Source: Glomus cerebriforme (Eukaryota > Glomeromycota > Glomeromycetes > Glomerales > Glomeraceae). From it: DNA of 12,038 bases. A model generated the notes under the pieces. The model was not told the DNA's origin, did not search any database, and saw only the letters and a list, made by a program, of their open reading frames with translations. This document shows, piece by piece, positions 1 through 8,063 of this stretch (position 1 is the first letter of the stretch; every line of letters starts with the position of its first letter). The stretch lies in the NCBI GenBank assembly GCA_003550305.1, contig QKYT01000300.1:65985-78022 (forward strand). The letters run 5' to 3'. Made by a program: the position numbers and the translations under genes.

Positions 1-17
1 ATAATATTTATACCTAC

Positions 18-233
18 CTCATTGACAACTTCTTTTAGAGTTGATTTTTGACTACCAAAAGATTTCAATACTAAAATGGTGTCGGTACTTTTCCAGTTAG
101 CACGAATTACAATTCCAAATGAACCATTTCCTAATGGTTGTAGATTTTCGAATTCCGAATATTCGTAATAATTTAAATATTCATTAGCGATTGAATTTTC
201 AATGTAATTAATTGAATCTTCAATATCAGCCAT
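18..233 (-). CDS. Protein kinase (TKL-like), first exon only, truncated by window edge
   Basis: Translating down from the ATG at 233 gives 72 codons starting MADIEDSINYIE. They contain the start of a kinase N-lobe: a glycine-rich loop LGNGSFGIV (residues 34-42) and the ATP-binding lysine in ILVLKSF (K57). The exon closes with KEVVNE, where E72 fits the alpha-C glutamate position. The frame then meets a clean donor, GAG|GTAGGT, at 17-16, so the rest lies to the left of the window. Expected activity is Ser/Thr (or Tyr) phosphorylation. Catalytic-loop HRD and DFG motifs are not in view, so activity cannot be judged. Kinases opening this way, with the first intron just after the alpha-C region, belong to a very large TKL-like expansion in Rhizophagus (recalled family knowledge). 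A TATAAAA-like stretch and a poly-T run lie just upstream of the ATG. Confidence 0.85.
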
Positions 234-842
234 CTTAACTTTTTTATAAAAAAAAAAAAGTAGATTATAAAGTTACGGGAAGGTCAAAATAATTTTATAT
301 AGAAATCAAAGATCAGCCAATTACATAATGGCATTAAAATGCATCAGAAAAAAAATAATACATGTTTCACAACTTTTAAATGAATTCTTAAATAGATATC
401 AAAATTTTTTAAGACGGATTTAACGTTGTGTCAGAAATAAATTGAAGTTTAGGATAGGTTTTAATTTTTCATATATCAGTTCATTATTAATGTTTTTTTA
501 AAATAAAAAAAAAAGTTGTAAATATATGTATATAATTTTTTTAATAGAAAATTTCTTAGTTACACTAGTTTTCGAAATATAATTTTAAAAACGTTTGTAC
601 TGCAAATCGTTTACCAATTTATTATAGATTTTCCGAAATCGAAAAATCGAACGATCAATCTAATCTATTCATCTCAATTAGTGCTAAGTGGTTGTAAAAT
701 AAAAAATTAAAAATAGCGTAATTAATTTAGTATTAACTTGCTTGTGAAATATGTACATAATTAGAATTGCAACTTTCACTGTTTAACTTTCAAATCTATT
801 GAATATAGAGAAAAAAAATTTAATTACGTAACAAATTACGTA

Positions 843-949
843 TATAAGCACCCCCGAAAAATAAGCCCCTTCGGGCCTGCATTATCACCAATTTTGACTG
901 AAATTATGAGGACTTTGGCCAGCATTATATTCAAAAGTGGGTGCTTAAT
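843..949. repeat. Small inverted-repeat unit with TAAGCACCC ends
   Basis: TATAAGCACCC at 843-853 is matched in inverted orientation by GGGTGCTTAAT at 939-949 (10 of 11 bases). Inside, next to the left end, CCCGAA and TTCGGG (about 854-876) can form a further 6-bp stem. The 107-bp unit is clearly richer in G+C than its surroundings. It could be a tiny MITE or a solo fragment of a dispersed repeat; I see no convincing target duplication and no second copy in the window. Confidence 0.35.
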
Positions 950-1559
950 AACAGATATTCAGTCCAGTACTTAATTTTCGCTGTAGAAATTTGCTTATAG
1001 CCTAAAATTGTTTTAAAATATTTGTACGACACAATCATAACGTTCACATATTTTTTCACTATATTTTCCATCGATAAATATGATAATTAAAATAATTAGT
1101 GTTGAAACAGAAATAATTGATTTAAAATTATTATCTAACAGCTTTCAAAAAACAAATAGTTGTTAAATTTGTTTAATTTTTAACAATTTAACATACTGTA
1201 TATATATACAGTCTATAGTCAACCCCATGAATTTTATCACTTAATAATGTTATTTTTACAATTAAAAATGTAGATACGTTATCAAGAAAACACATTGCAA
1301 CCTACGACAATACCTGCAAAAAAAAAATTAAAATCTAAGTGAAGGTGCCGTAGATGCCTTGCCTAATCGAATGCTTTTTCCTTTAAAAAAAAATGCATTT
1401 AAAAAACAATTATAAGTAATCACATGACTTTTGTTGCGCATAAGGTGCAATTTTGATACGAAAAAATATCATAATATATTATCTCGCAACCTCTACTTTT
1501 AGTAGCTTCGCTAAACTCACACCTATTGGTGGCTTCACACAATTTACGTATAGAAATCG

Positions 1560-1709
1560 AAAGCTCGGCACGTGATCATAGTAAATAATTGTCACATCTC
1601 TCCTGTTTTCGTTTTTTACTATTTTTCGAGTGGTGAAATCATATTCGTCACCTAATATTCGTCACGTAGGTTCTAGGTAAGGATGGTCGGATGTCACGTG
1701 CCGAGCTTT
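1560..1709. mobile_element. 150-bp MITE-like element with 16-bp perfect terminal inverted repeats
   Basis: AAAGCTCGGCACGTGA at 1560-1575 recurs as its exact reverse complement at 1694-1709. The 150 bp between the outer ends have no open frame. Each arm contains the palindrome CACGTG. Size and perfect termini fit a non-autonomous DNA-transposon derivative. No clear target-site duplication is visible, so the superfamily is unassigned. A partial copy of the terminus (TCGGCACGTGA) occurs at 8615-8625, but inside a coding exon. Confidence 0.55.
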
Positions 1710-2241
1710 TTTGATTGTAACGTTCTCCTTAACCTGTATAGGACTGATATTATCCTGTTCCCCTTTTCTTAAATATGATTGGCTAAAAAATCGCAGTTAT
1801 GTGGCATAGCTGCCACAAATTTTGTGTAACTTTATCTTAATATTTTAAACTATTATAAAATGAAAAATATTCTAATTTCATATATAACAAAAAGAAGTAA
1901 ATTTTCAATATTTTCATTTAATATTTACATTTCAAATCAAAACAAAATGATTTATATGTATTTTATTAAATTTTAATAAACAAATACAAAAATTTTTTTA
2001 AAAATAAAAATATTTTTATTCATTCATATAAAATAATAAAATATCTATATTATTTAATATATCTGAGTATTTCTATACCTATTGAACAACTCCATTTATT
2101 TAATAAAGGTCAGTTTAGATTAATTATACTATAAATAAAAAAATATATACATGCACAATAAATTTTATTACAAAAAATAATAATTAATTCTATAAAAACT
2201 TATTTAAATATAATATATTATATTATATTAATTCTGTCACA

Positions 2242-2346
2242 CTAAGTATCACTCATGATTATCACCTTCAGTCTAATTTTTTGCATGTAATTAACTATGT
2301 TTATAAGTAACTGGTTCCCAGTCTCATATTGATAGCCAGAAAATTT
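2242..2346 (-). CDS. Probable terminal exon of the zinc-finger gene at 2989-3403
   Basis: In an otherwise closed, very AT-rich stretch, one minus-strand frame gives 34 residues beginning KFSGYQYETGNQLL, containing INIVNYMQKIRLK and ending at TAG (2244-2242). An ATTAG acceptor sits directly in front (exon from 2346). Its composition is protein-like and G+C is higher than the flanks. It lies downstream on the same strand of the zinc-finger exon that ends with a strong donor, so it is the natural last exon. The joint is not clean: the upstream exon ends in phase 2 and this one reads in phase 0, so another small exon or a one-base lesion would be needed. The implied intron of about 640 nt is also ten times the local norm. 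Function unknown. Confidence 0.4.
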   Translation of the reverse strand, partial: KFSGYQYETGNQLLINIVNYMQKIRLKVIIMSDT

Positions 2347-2988
2347 CTAATTTTTATAAGTACTGTTTAAATTTCATATAATAATGTAATAATTTGTAAT
2401 TTTTTTCTTGTATTACTGTTAATAAAATTTGTATTTAATTAATACTTAAATAATAATTTCATTTTTATTATCTAAAGACAGAATTGCTATTATAAAATAT
2501 TATTGCAGTTTTCAAAAAAAATGATTTGCATAAAAATTTGCAATAAATATTTGTAATACAAAAACACAAATACAATCACGTGTTATATACAAATTAAGCC
2601 AATAAAATTATTTGACAATATATCATAAACAAATTAGCTAATAAAACTAATATTTTTTAATTACGTGACCATGATTTAATGACAAAAAAATTTTCATTAT
2701 AATTTATTTCTTAAATTTACAAAGTTAAACATGATTAAATAAACCTCTANTATGGATAATTACAAANTTGACATCTAGACATATATTATATTTATGTCAA
2801 AAATAATCTAAATTGTAATAAATAATNAAATGTTAATATTTTAATGTAATGTAATAAAAAAAATNAATAAAAAATTCTAAAACAAAAAATAAAATAATAA
2901 TAATAAACTTTTAAAACCTTTAAAAAATTACAATATATATGTTTTAAAAGTTATTTTAATTAAAATTATTAAATAAAAGTCTACTTAC
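2347..2988. other. Presumed long intron or AT-rich spacer, with four single Ns
   Basis: No open frame of note on either strand. It consists of A/T runs with undetermined bases at 2750, 2767, 2827 and 2865. It starts (minus strand) with a good donor, GTAAGT (2988-2983). It may be a long intron enlarged by repeats, or an assembly-weak gap-like stretch. Confidence 0.4.
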
Positions 2989-3403
2989 TTGTAGAACTGA
3001 GCGATGATACACTTTTTTGGATTAGTGCTCCTCCCTTTTTCACATTCTTTCATGTATGAATAGAATATGCAAAATTCTTTTTGGCCATTCTAGCAATACA
3101 TTTATTAAGGTGATCGCTCACACATTTGATGGTATTTTCACAGATAAACACCAAGGAGTCGCATACAGTGCAATAAATATTAAATGAGCGTCTCCCAGCT
3201 TTAAATTCTCCATCTATATATTCCCTTTCAACCATTTGGATAAATCCATTCTTTGAAAAGTACTTTGGGTTATATTCAAGAAGTTTCTTAAATGGATAAC
3301 GAACACAAGAACACCACATTTCTGGTGTTTCACCACTATACCTATATTGCAGATTGTTTAACGCCTGCACTACTACAGGATTTAAACCATTAAATTTAGC
3401 CAT
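2989..3403 (-). CDS. Small CCHC (BED/C2H2-like) zinc-finger protein, apparent one-base frameshift near the end
   Basis: From the ATG at 3403 the frame runs 117 codons to a TGA at 3050. Residues 78-102 form C-x2-C-x16-H-x3-C (CTVC ... HLNKC), the spacing of BED/C2H2-type fingers, so DNA binding is plausible. A preceding W-C-S-C (30-33) adds possible metal ligands. The listed end is probably artificial: at the five-base T run 3078-3082 a one-base shift opens another frame. That frame reads EFCIFYSYMKECEKGR and then NPKKCIIAQFYK up to a strong donor, CAA|GTAAGT, at 2989/2988. This second frame is more protein-like than the NFAYSIHT tail. Either a base is missing in the homopolymer or the gene is recently broken. 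BED fingers occur in domesticated and active hAT transposases; no transposase domain is visible here. Partner exon: 2242-2346. Confidence 0.6.
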
Positions 3404-3420
3404 TTTACGGATATAGACAA

Positions 3421-3484
3421 TTTATAGCAGTTTAGTGATTTATAGCGTTTTTAGCAATTTTAATGACTTATAGTGATTTATAGC
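3421..3484. repeat. Short direct repeats GTGATTTATAGC upstream of the zinc-finger gene
   Basis: GTGATTTATAGC occurs at 3435-3446 and again at 3473-3484 (38 bp apart), with a related TTTATAGCAG at 3421-3430. They lie within 80 bp of the start codon at 3403, in the position of its promoter. They could be regulatory sites or simple low-complexity duplication; nothing in the sequence decides this. Confidence 0.3.
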
Positions 3485-4436
3485 AAGTATATTATAATAA
3501 AATACCAGATTCATTTTTATTCGATTACAAGCATATCTCTCGACTAAGCTATTTTTATATTTACATGCATATGCATAGCGCCTTGGCTAAATCGGTTTGT
3601 GGCATGATGTACTGTATATCGTATCACATGAGATCTCCCAAATCCCTGCCAGTTCCTCGATAGTTCTAGGAGAGTTCTAGGAGCTGGCGAGTTTCTATGC
3701 ACAGCGCCTTCGGCTAAATCACGAGATGATCGGCGAGGGGCAATTTAATTCCTCATATTATTCGAAAAAAAGATAACCTATCAGATAAGATATCATCACA
3801 TCAATGTGCTGACTCACAAGTAAGAAGAAAAAATGCCAAGACTTTGATCGTTACCAAGAATTATGAACTAACTATATTATCTGACCATGAATTATGCAAG
3901 TAGGCAATCATTCAATGACTTTATCGCCCGGATAGATGTTCCGTAATCCGTGCTTTACTACTTTATTGGCGAATTGCTACTTGAGGTTTTTACATTGCGC
4001 AAAAAAATTGAAATTACTGTTAGATGTTTTATTTTTATTAGTAAATTACTATTTACACAATGTATACAGTACATAATAAAAACACAATTTGTAACGCCGA
4101 CAAGAAGAATTCTTATAATAAAATTTATCACACATATATATAAGCTGATAGTACTGTATATCACTAATATATACATTCCATCAGCATATATTACATACTT
4201 GATGCAACATGTATATAGATAAAAAAATCACATGCGCGTTCACTGATAAAAATACCGACGTCTATACAATAAAAGCATGTTTTATTTTCCAATGCATATT
4301 GCATCTCCACATCGTAAAATACACGTTAAAAAATACAAGGCGGACAATAAAAAAATCGGGAACTGCATGTTCCATTTTAGCGCACTATATTAAAAAAGGT
4401 TCCTTGCAACTTATATTAAGTGTCCGTCTCTTATAG
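3485..4436. other. Intergenic region with small repeats, no convincing gene
   Basis: The open stretches at 3950-4222 (plus), 3958-4176 (minus) and 4209-4436 (plus) are low-complexity Ile/Tyr/Lys-rich readings of AT-rich DNA and overlap each other, so I do not call them. Present are two copies of an AGCGCCTT..GGCTAA motif (3577-3590 and 3703-3716), a perfect tandem pair of AGTTCTAGGAG (3662-3672, 3673-3683) and a possible plus-strand donor ACAA|GTAAGA near 3820. The 3' end may be intron belonging to the plus-strand exon at 4437. Confidence 0.4.
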
Positions 4437-4567
4437 CAAGACCCAGCAAACACTGAATCACAACTCAAATCAAGAGTAAAATTAGTCACTTGCAAGAGCA
4501 ATTGAGAAAAGAACTTGACTCACTAATCAAAGGTATAGAAAGTAGGTATAGAAAGCAAAGAAGTTAG
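4437..4567 (+). CDS. Coiled-coil C-terminal exon fragment, plus strand
   Basis: A pyrimidine-rich acceptor (TGTCCGTCTCTTATAG, ending 4436) precedes a frame reading QDPANTESQLK. After about 4466-4475 the reading continues only in the next frame, as KSKISHLQEQLRKELDSLIK and then ESRYRKQRS, to TAG at 4565-4567. The leucine/isoleucine spacing (I, L, L, L, I at 3-4 residue steps) and high charge suggest a coiled coil. The exon is 131 nt; adding one base gives exactly 44 codons, so a single missing base in the CTCAAATC area is the simple explanation. The stop is 21 bp from the stop of the minus-strand gene at 4588, so the two converge tail to tail. The upstream exons are not identified. Function unknown. 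Confidence 0.4.
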
Positions 4568-4587
4568 CAGGAAGGTCAGAAGCTTAT

Positions 4588-7038
4588 TTACAACCTTCTC
4601 TTTTTTACTGCAATCTTTTTCTTCGAATTCTCACTTTTTGGTCTCTTTTTCTTTCTTGGGGTGGGCCAAGAATCGGCGAAATATTCAATCGATGATTGTG
4701 ACGTAGAATAATAATTTCTATATCGTTTAGCAAATTATCATCCTCTCCTGATTCAATATTTGCATTCCGGATATTCAGTGTACGTAAGTTATCCCTTATA
4801 ATAAGCTGTGAAATGATTAGGAAAACAGTAAGATGAATGAAACCGTATGTACAGTACAAGTCTTACCTTATGCTGATATACTGCTGCCATAAGTTTTAGA
4901 AAAGATTTTATTCCATCTTCAGAGAATTTGCTATCTACATGGTGAGATACAACATCCTTCCTAAAAATACAAATCGATCCTCCGGCACGATATAATCTCG
5001 TGAACTGAATCCATAGACCGAGATGCAAAATACCGAAAACCTGAAGATTATTAGCTTTTTGTTCGTCATAATTTGCTGTTCTCACAAGATCAGCATACAT
5101 ATCACGGAGTGTTTTCGGCATTTTGAACATTTCAAGAAGGTACTTTCGATCCGAAACACCCAAAAATGATCTCGCCGCTTCGATTGCACCCACTTCAAGA
5201 TTTCTGTCAACTATGTATACTATCCCATCGATTTTGCGTCCTGTCAATTTTCTGGTTTTTGTGTTTCCTGATCGACCGCGGGTTTTCCTGTTGGCGCTAG
5301 CTAGTGATGGTGCGTCGGTCCTACAAGTAGTGATAAATAAAGTTATGTTAAAAGTGAATATATTATCTACACCAGTGGAAAAATGGTTAAACCTCTTAAT
5401 ATCCGTGCACAATTGAATATCCCTCATACAAAGGTCGATGCACGTCCCAAAAAAAGCGACAGTAAACCAATTTTCGTATTGGTTTCTAATTAAGGGAGCA
5501 TCTATATTTTCATATAGATTTACTAGTGTTCGTACTGCCATTTGTATCCACTCCTGATTGTAGTGCTTGTTGATATCATAGGTGGTCCCATCTTGTAAAT
5601 ACGATGTCAACACGGAATTACGAAGCTCACTTAATGTTTTTTTCTTCCCGTATTTCACCAGCTCCTCCCCGATTTCACGCGGAACAGCTGGAATCCTAAT
5701 TCGATCCTCAGTTAATTCGTTCCATCCGCTTCAGTGAACAATGCCTTGACATTTTCGTCGTCATAATTTATAATGTAAGAGTGGGCATGGCTGATAACTT
5801 ATGTCAGAATCACGAATAATAAGATAAAAAAAAAAGAGATCAAGTTTTGAGAAAACTTACTGTTCATGCTCCATATCTTTGGCGAAATCGAAAAGAACAT
5901 CTTCAACTATCTTTCCTGACTTCAAATGCATCTTCGCATTATCTGGAATAGCATGGTGCGCTTCGCGAAAAGCCAATTTGTTTATTTTAGGAGGATCTTC
6001 ATCGTCCTTATTTTCATCTGCTTCATGATCCGACTAAATAGCATAAGTAGACTGTGAGAATGTAAAATAAAATAATAAGAATTCTGTTATTAACATACTT
6101 CAACTGGTTCTTCATCGTCACTCTCAAACTCCTCAAACTCAATAACATTGGACGAAGCAACTTTACTTCCGCAATAAGGACAAAATCTCATTGATCCGGA
6201 GATGTTAATCTAAAGAATCAAAAAAAAGATAAATATTGTTATCCGTTGCAATGGCAAATTTAATGCATTTACCTCCATGTGACACTTGGAACAATGATCT
6301 CGTTTAGAAAACAGATTGGGTGATGGTCGTTCGGAAGAACTCTGAAAAAAATTATTTATTTCATCATTCAAATCCTACGGGGGTGAAAAGTCAGTATCAT
6401 AAAATATATCATAGAATGGCATTGACAATAACATGAACTTACATAGCTATCACCATAAACAGCTGTTCTACGATTTTCTACATCATTGGATTTTGCGCCA
6501 TGAAAATTAGTTTGGTCGTAATAGTTTTTTTCTTCCTTTGCTAAAGTGGATTATTGTTAGTAAATAACATTCTATATACAGTATAGCTTTCTGATAATAT
6601 GCTTACTTTTGCATCTTCATGTCTCCGATAATTTTCAAATATTCTGTTTTCTATTTGGGAGCAAACTTATCAGATTGGGCTAGGATAAACACAATAAAAA
6701 TATAAACCATACAATAATATTTCCATGAAGATTATGGGTATGTTGTACAACACCGGGATCAATGTTCTTGATGGTTGCAATATCAATTAGGCTTTGAACG
6801 TATTGGCTAAACACTTGCTGTGCCGTCACCGTTGGATCACTTGCGTATATCAATCTTGTAAACTTTTCAATGTCACTCCACCATCTCAAGGAAGTATTAG
6901 AGAAAAACTTGTTGATTCCAGTGTGTGGCCGGCAAAATCTTGCGTCCAGTACAAACTTGTCAAGTTTATTCATCTACGTTAGACAAAATGAAGCTTGATT
7001 AATATCAGTAATCTACAGATATTCGCTACAACTATACT
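4588..7038 (-). CDS. Multi-exon lineage-specific gene: zinc ribbon plus PD-(D/E)XK-like core, probably frameshifted
   Basis: Exons on the minus strand: up to 7038 (start unclear), 6713-6973, 6607-6650, 6443-6540, 6273-6374 (or 6273-6341), 6099-6209, 5861-6033, 4867-5790, 4588-4805. Introns are 61-71 nt with GTAAGT/GTATGT-type donors. In order the protein shows LYPDEGYQ; a helical exon (MNKLDKFVLDARF ... SLRWWSDIEKFTRLIY); a four-cysteine zinc ribbon, CSKC ... CPYCG, split by an intron at 6210-6272; an acidic linker (EFEEFESDDEEPVE); and a core of about 300 residues. The core contains LTGRKIDGIVYIVDRNLEVG then AIEAARSF (about 5240-5165) and KMPKTLRDMYADL; the tail is basic (PTPRKKKRPK), NLS-like. 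The D..ExG..E arrangement recalls degenerate PD-(D/E)XK nucleases; that is inference. I know the core only as a family recurring in Rhizophagus-type genomes. Three one-base discrepancies break the frame: near 6535-6610, at about 5720-5727 and at about 4732-4734. The frame with no correction at the last site would stop at 4605. Confidence 0.7.
4789..5658 (-). CDS. Longest uninterrupted frame of the main gene (core domain part of exon 4867-5790)
   Basis: This is the conserved core as it stands in the sequence. It is open from just below the frameshift near 5720, through KYGKKKTLSELRNSVL, WIQMAVRTLVNLYENIDAP, NRKTRGRSGNTKTRKLTG, the D-x10-E-x4-E segment (Asp at about 5229, Glu at about 5196 and 5181) and NLQVFGILHLGLWIQFTRLY, to the donor AAG|GTAAGA at 4867/4866. 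Codons beyond 4866 are intron read-through. The start given here is a GTG inside the exon, not a true start. Arg/Lys-rich RKTRGRSGNTKTRK just before the acidic pair could contact nucleic acid (inference). Confidence 0.65.
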   Translation of the reverse strand: MKYGKKKTLSELRNSVLTSYLQDGTTYDINKHYNQEWIQMAVRTLVNLYENIDAPLIRNQYENWFTVAFFGTCIDLCMRDIQLCTDIKRFNHFSTGVDNIFTFNITLFITTCRTDAPSLASANRKTRGRSGNTKTRKLTGRKIDGIVYIVDRNLEVGAIEAARSFLGVSDRKYLLEMFKMPKTLRDMYADLVRTANYDEQKANNLQVFGILHLGLWIQFTRLYRAGGSICIFRKDVVSHHVDSKFSEDGIKSFLKLMAAVYQHKVRLVLYIRFHSSYCFPNHFTAYYKG

Positions 7039-7400
7039 TGGTAGCCCTCATCCGGGTACAAGTTGATCAGCCACATTATGTATGTTGAAACACATGATGT
7101 TCGCAGGCAATCCCTCACATTGCAACTAGGCACTCTTTTATGTTGAATTATTAAGCACGGTTGCGGACCTCCTGCAACACAGGAAAACACTCTTCCAAAC
7201 GTAAGCTCTTTCCGCAGTCTCTTCTCTTACACGTGTGTTGAGCACGGAAGATTTGCATGTAAACCCTGGGGCGTTACCAGCCAGCATCCATTCTGTCCAA
7301 AGGACATCAAGCTGTCCGACCAAGCAGGCCACCTTTCGTGTTGAACTACCAGGCAGGACTTGGTGGTCCCCATGCAACAAAAAGAGGCGCGTGTACATAA
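7038..7400 (-). repeat. GC-richer duplicated module that reads into the first exon of the main gene
   Basis: About 50% G+C, unlike everything around it, and largely open in several frames on both strands. In the minus frame that continues through WLINLYPDEGYQ into the donor CAA|GTATAG (7038/7037), two related peptides occur exactly 198 bp (66 codons) apart. They are KSCLVVQHERWPAW (about 7318-7360) and QPCLIIQHKRVPSC (about 7120-7162). The DNA of 7324-7380 and 7124-7180 aligns at roughly 70% with small gaps. Between the copies a TAA (7229-7227) interrupts the frame. A canonical-looking intron (GTAAGAG at 7230 to TTGCAG at 7172, 59 nt) would skip the stop but does not keep this frame. It may be a 5' coding part of the main gene or a dispersed repeat supplying an exon. 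Confidence 0.4.
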
Positions 7401-7484
7401 TAAACAGAAAATTAATATTAAATAATACTTAACTTTAAACGATAAAACTTCAATGACAGGTTAGTAAAATTTTTTGAGAAGAAA

Positions 7485-7541
7485 ATCGAATGTCGCACAA
7501 TTTGATTAATGATTTAATCAGTTGTCGGTCAAAAATTCGAT
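7485..7541. repeat. 57-nt imperfect palindrome (hairpin)
   Basis: The arms begin ATCGAAT (7485-7491) and end ATTCGAT (7535-7541). Continuing inward they pair through CGCACAATTTGATTAA against the complement of TTAATCAGTTGTCGG, with the loop around TGAT. It sits 17 bp from the TA at the left end of the MITE at 7560. It may be a separate foldback element or older sequence at the insertion site. Confidence 0.45.
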
Positions 7542-7559
7542 CACGTGCCATCCAATCTA

Positions 7560-8061
7560 CAGTCAGACCTCCATACAATCACCCTCTATATAATAACACC
7601 TCTTTATAAGAACCCATTTTTGCGAAACCAATTTAAACACTATTAAATCACCTCTCTATAATCACAAAACAGTTATAATCACTATCACCGCATTTTTCTG
7701 AACACATATATCATTTTTGTTAATAATTTACCCTCCAATTAATCACATAATTTTTTGATTGGTTGTAAATCTCCTTATAAATGCGCGTATGATCATATAA
7801 TACATATCAGATATACAGATAATAACATTAATACATTTAACATTTAGTATAATATACAGTATAGCATAATATAATAATAACATTTAATAACACTTGTAAA
7901 TATATTTTTTTTACTGATAGCGATGTAAAACTCTATATAATCACTTCACATGATTTTTAATATAGTGGGGATTATAGGGAGGTTACCTTTTTACAATAAC
8001 ACCTCTATACGATCACCAATTTTTGCAGAACCGAAGAGGTGATTATATGGAGGTCTGACTG
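7560..8061. mobile_element. 502-bp MITE, Tc1/mariner superfamily (pogo-like ends), TA target duplication
   Basis: The left end CAGTCAGACCTCCATA... (7560-7583) and the reverse complement of the right end (8038-8061) agree at 23 of 24 bases. Each end is flanked by TA (7558-7559 and 8062-8063), the target duplication expected of Tc1/mariner/pogo elements. Ends of the form CAGTxxxACCTC..TATAA are typical of pogo-like MITEs such as plant Emigrant (family knowledge). Sub-terminal blocks with CACCTCT.TATAA and TTTTTGC.GAACC recur inward on both sides, so the termini extend as degenerate inverted repeats. There is no transposase frame, so it is non-autonomous. It lies in the intergenic space between two minus-strand genes. 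Confidence 0.85.
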
Positions 8062-8063
8062 TA

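Larger units (their letters stand above)
234..2241. other. AT-rich intergenic region without a recognisable gene
   Basis: About 2 kb upstream of the kinase exon. Both strands are closed by frequent stops and there is no conserved protein signal. It holds two inverted-repeat elements (about 843-949 and 1560-1709), an 18-bp perfect palindrome at 1195-1212, and a 7-bp stem hairpin TGTGGCA/TGCCACA at 1800-1817. Much of the rest is A/T homopolymer and TA-rich sequence, especially 1850-2220. Confidence 0.6.

Noticed and set aside
1195..1212. Perfect palindrome ACTGTATATATATACAGT as a regulatory operator
   Set aside because: Mostly alternating TA in AT-rich DNA and no gene nearby; chance is a sufficient explanation.
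1486..1550. Plus-strand reading LLLVASLNSHLLVAS as a coding repeat
   Set aside because: Too short, no splice sites or flanking frame; the repetition is probably chance or part of a non-coding repeat.
3950..4222. Open frame of 90 codons, plus strand, and an overlapping minus frame (3958-4176)
   Set aside because: Both are Ile/Tyr/Leu-rich readings of the same AT-rich DNA, with no motif, no splice context and no G+C rise.
4209..4436. 75-codon plus-strand frame
   Set aside because: Low-complexity AT-rich reading; its end coincides with the intron acceptor at 4434-4436, so it is better seen as intron or spacer.
5123..5416. 97-codon plus-strand frame
   Set aside because: Lies wholly opposite the conserved core exon of the minus-strand gene; a shadow frame.
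6794..6982. 62-codon plus-strand frame
   Set aside because: Antisense to the helical exon 6713-6973, whose splice sites and composition support the minus strand.
7235..7432. 65-codon plus-strand and 86-codon minus-strand frames (7138-7398)
   Set aside because: In this GC-richer block several frames are open by chance. Only the frame with the 66-codon-spaced repeat continues into a splice donor, so these two are not called.
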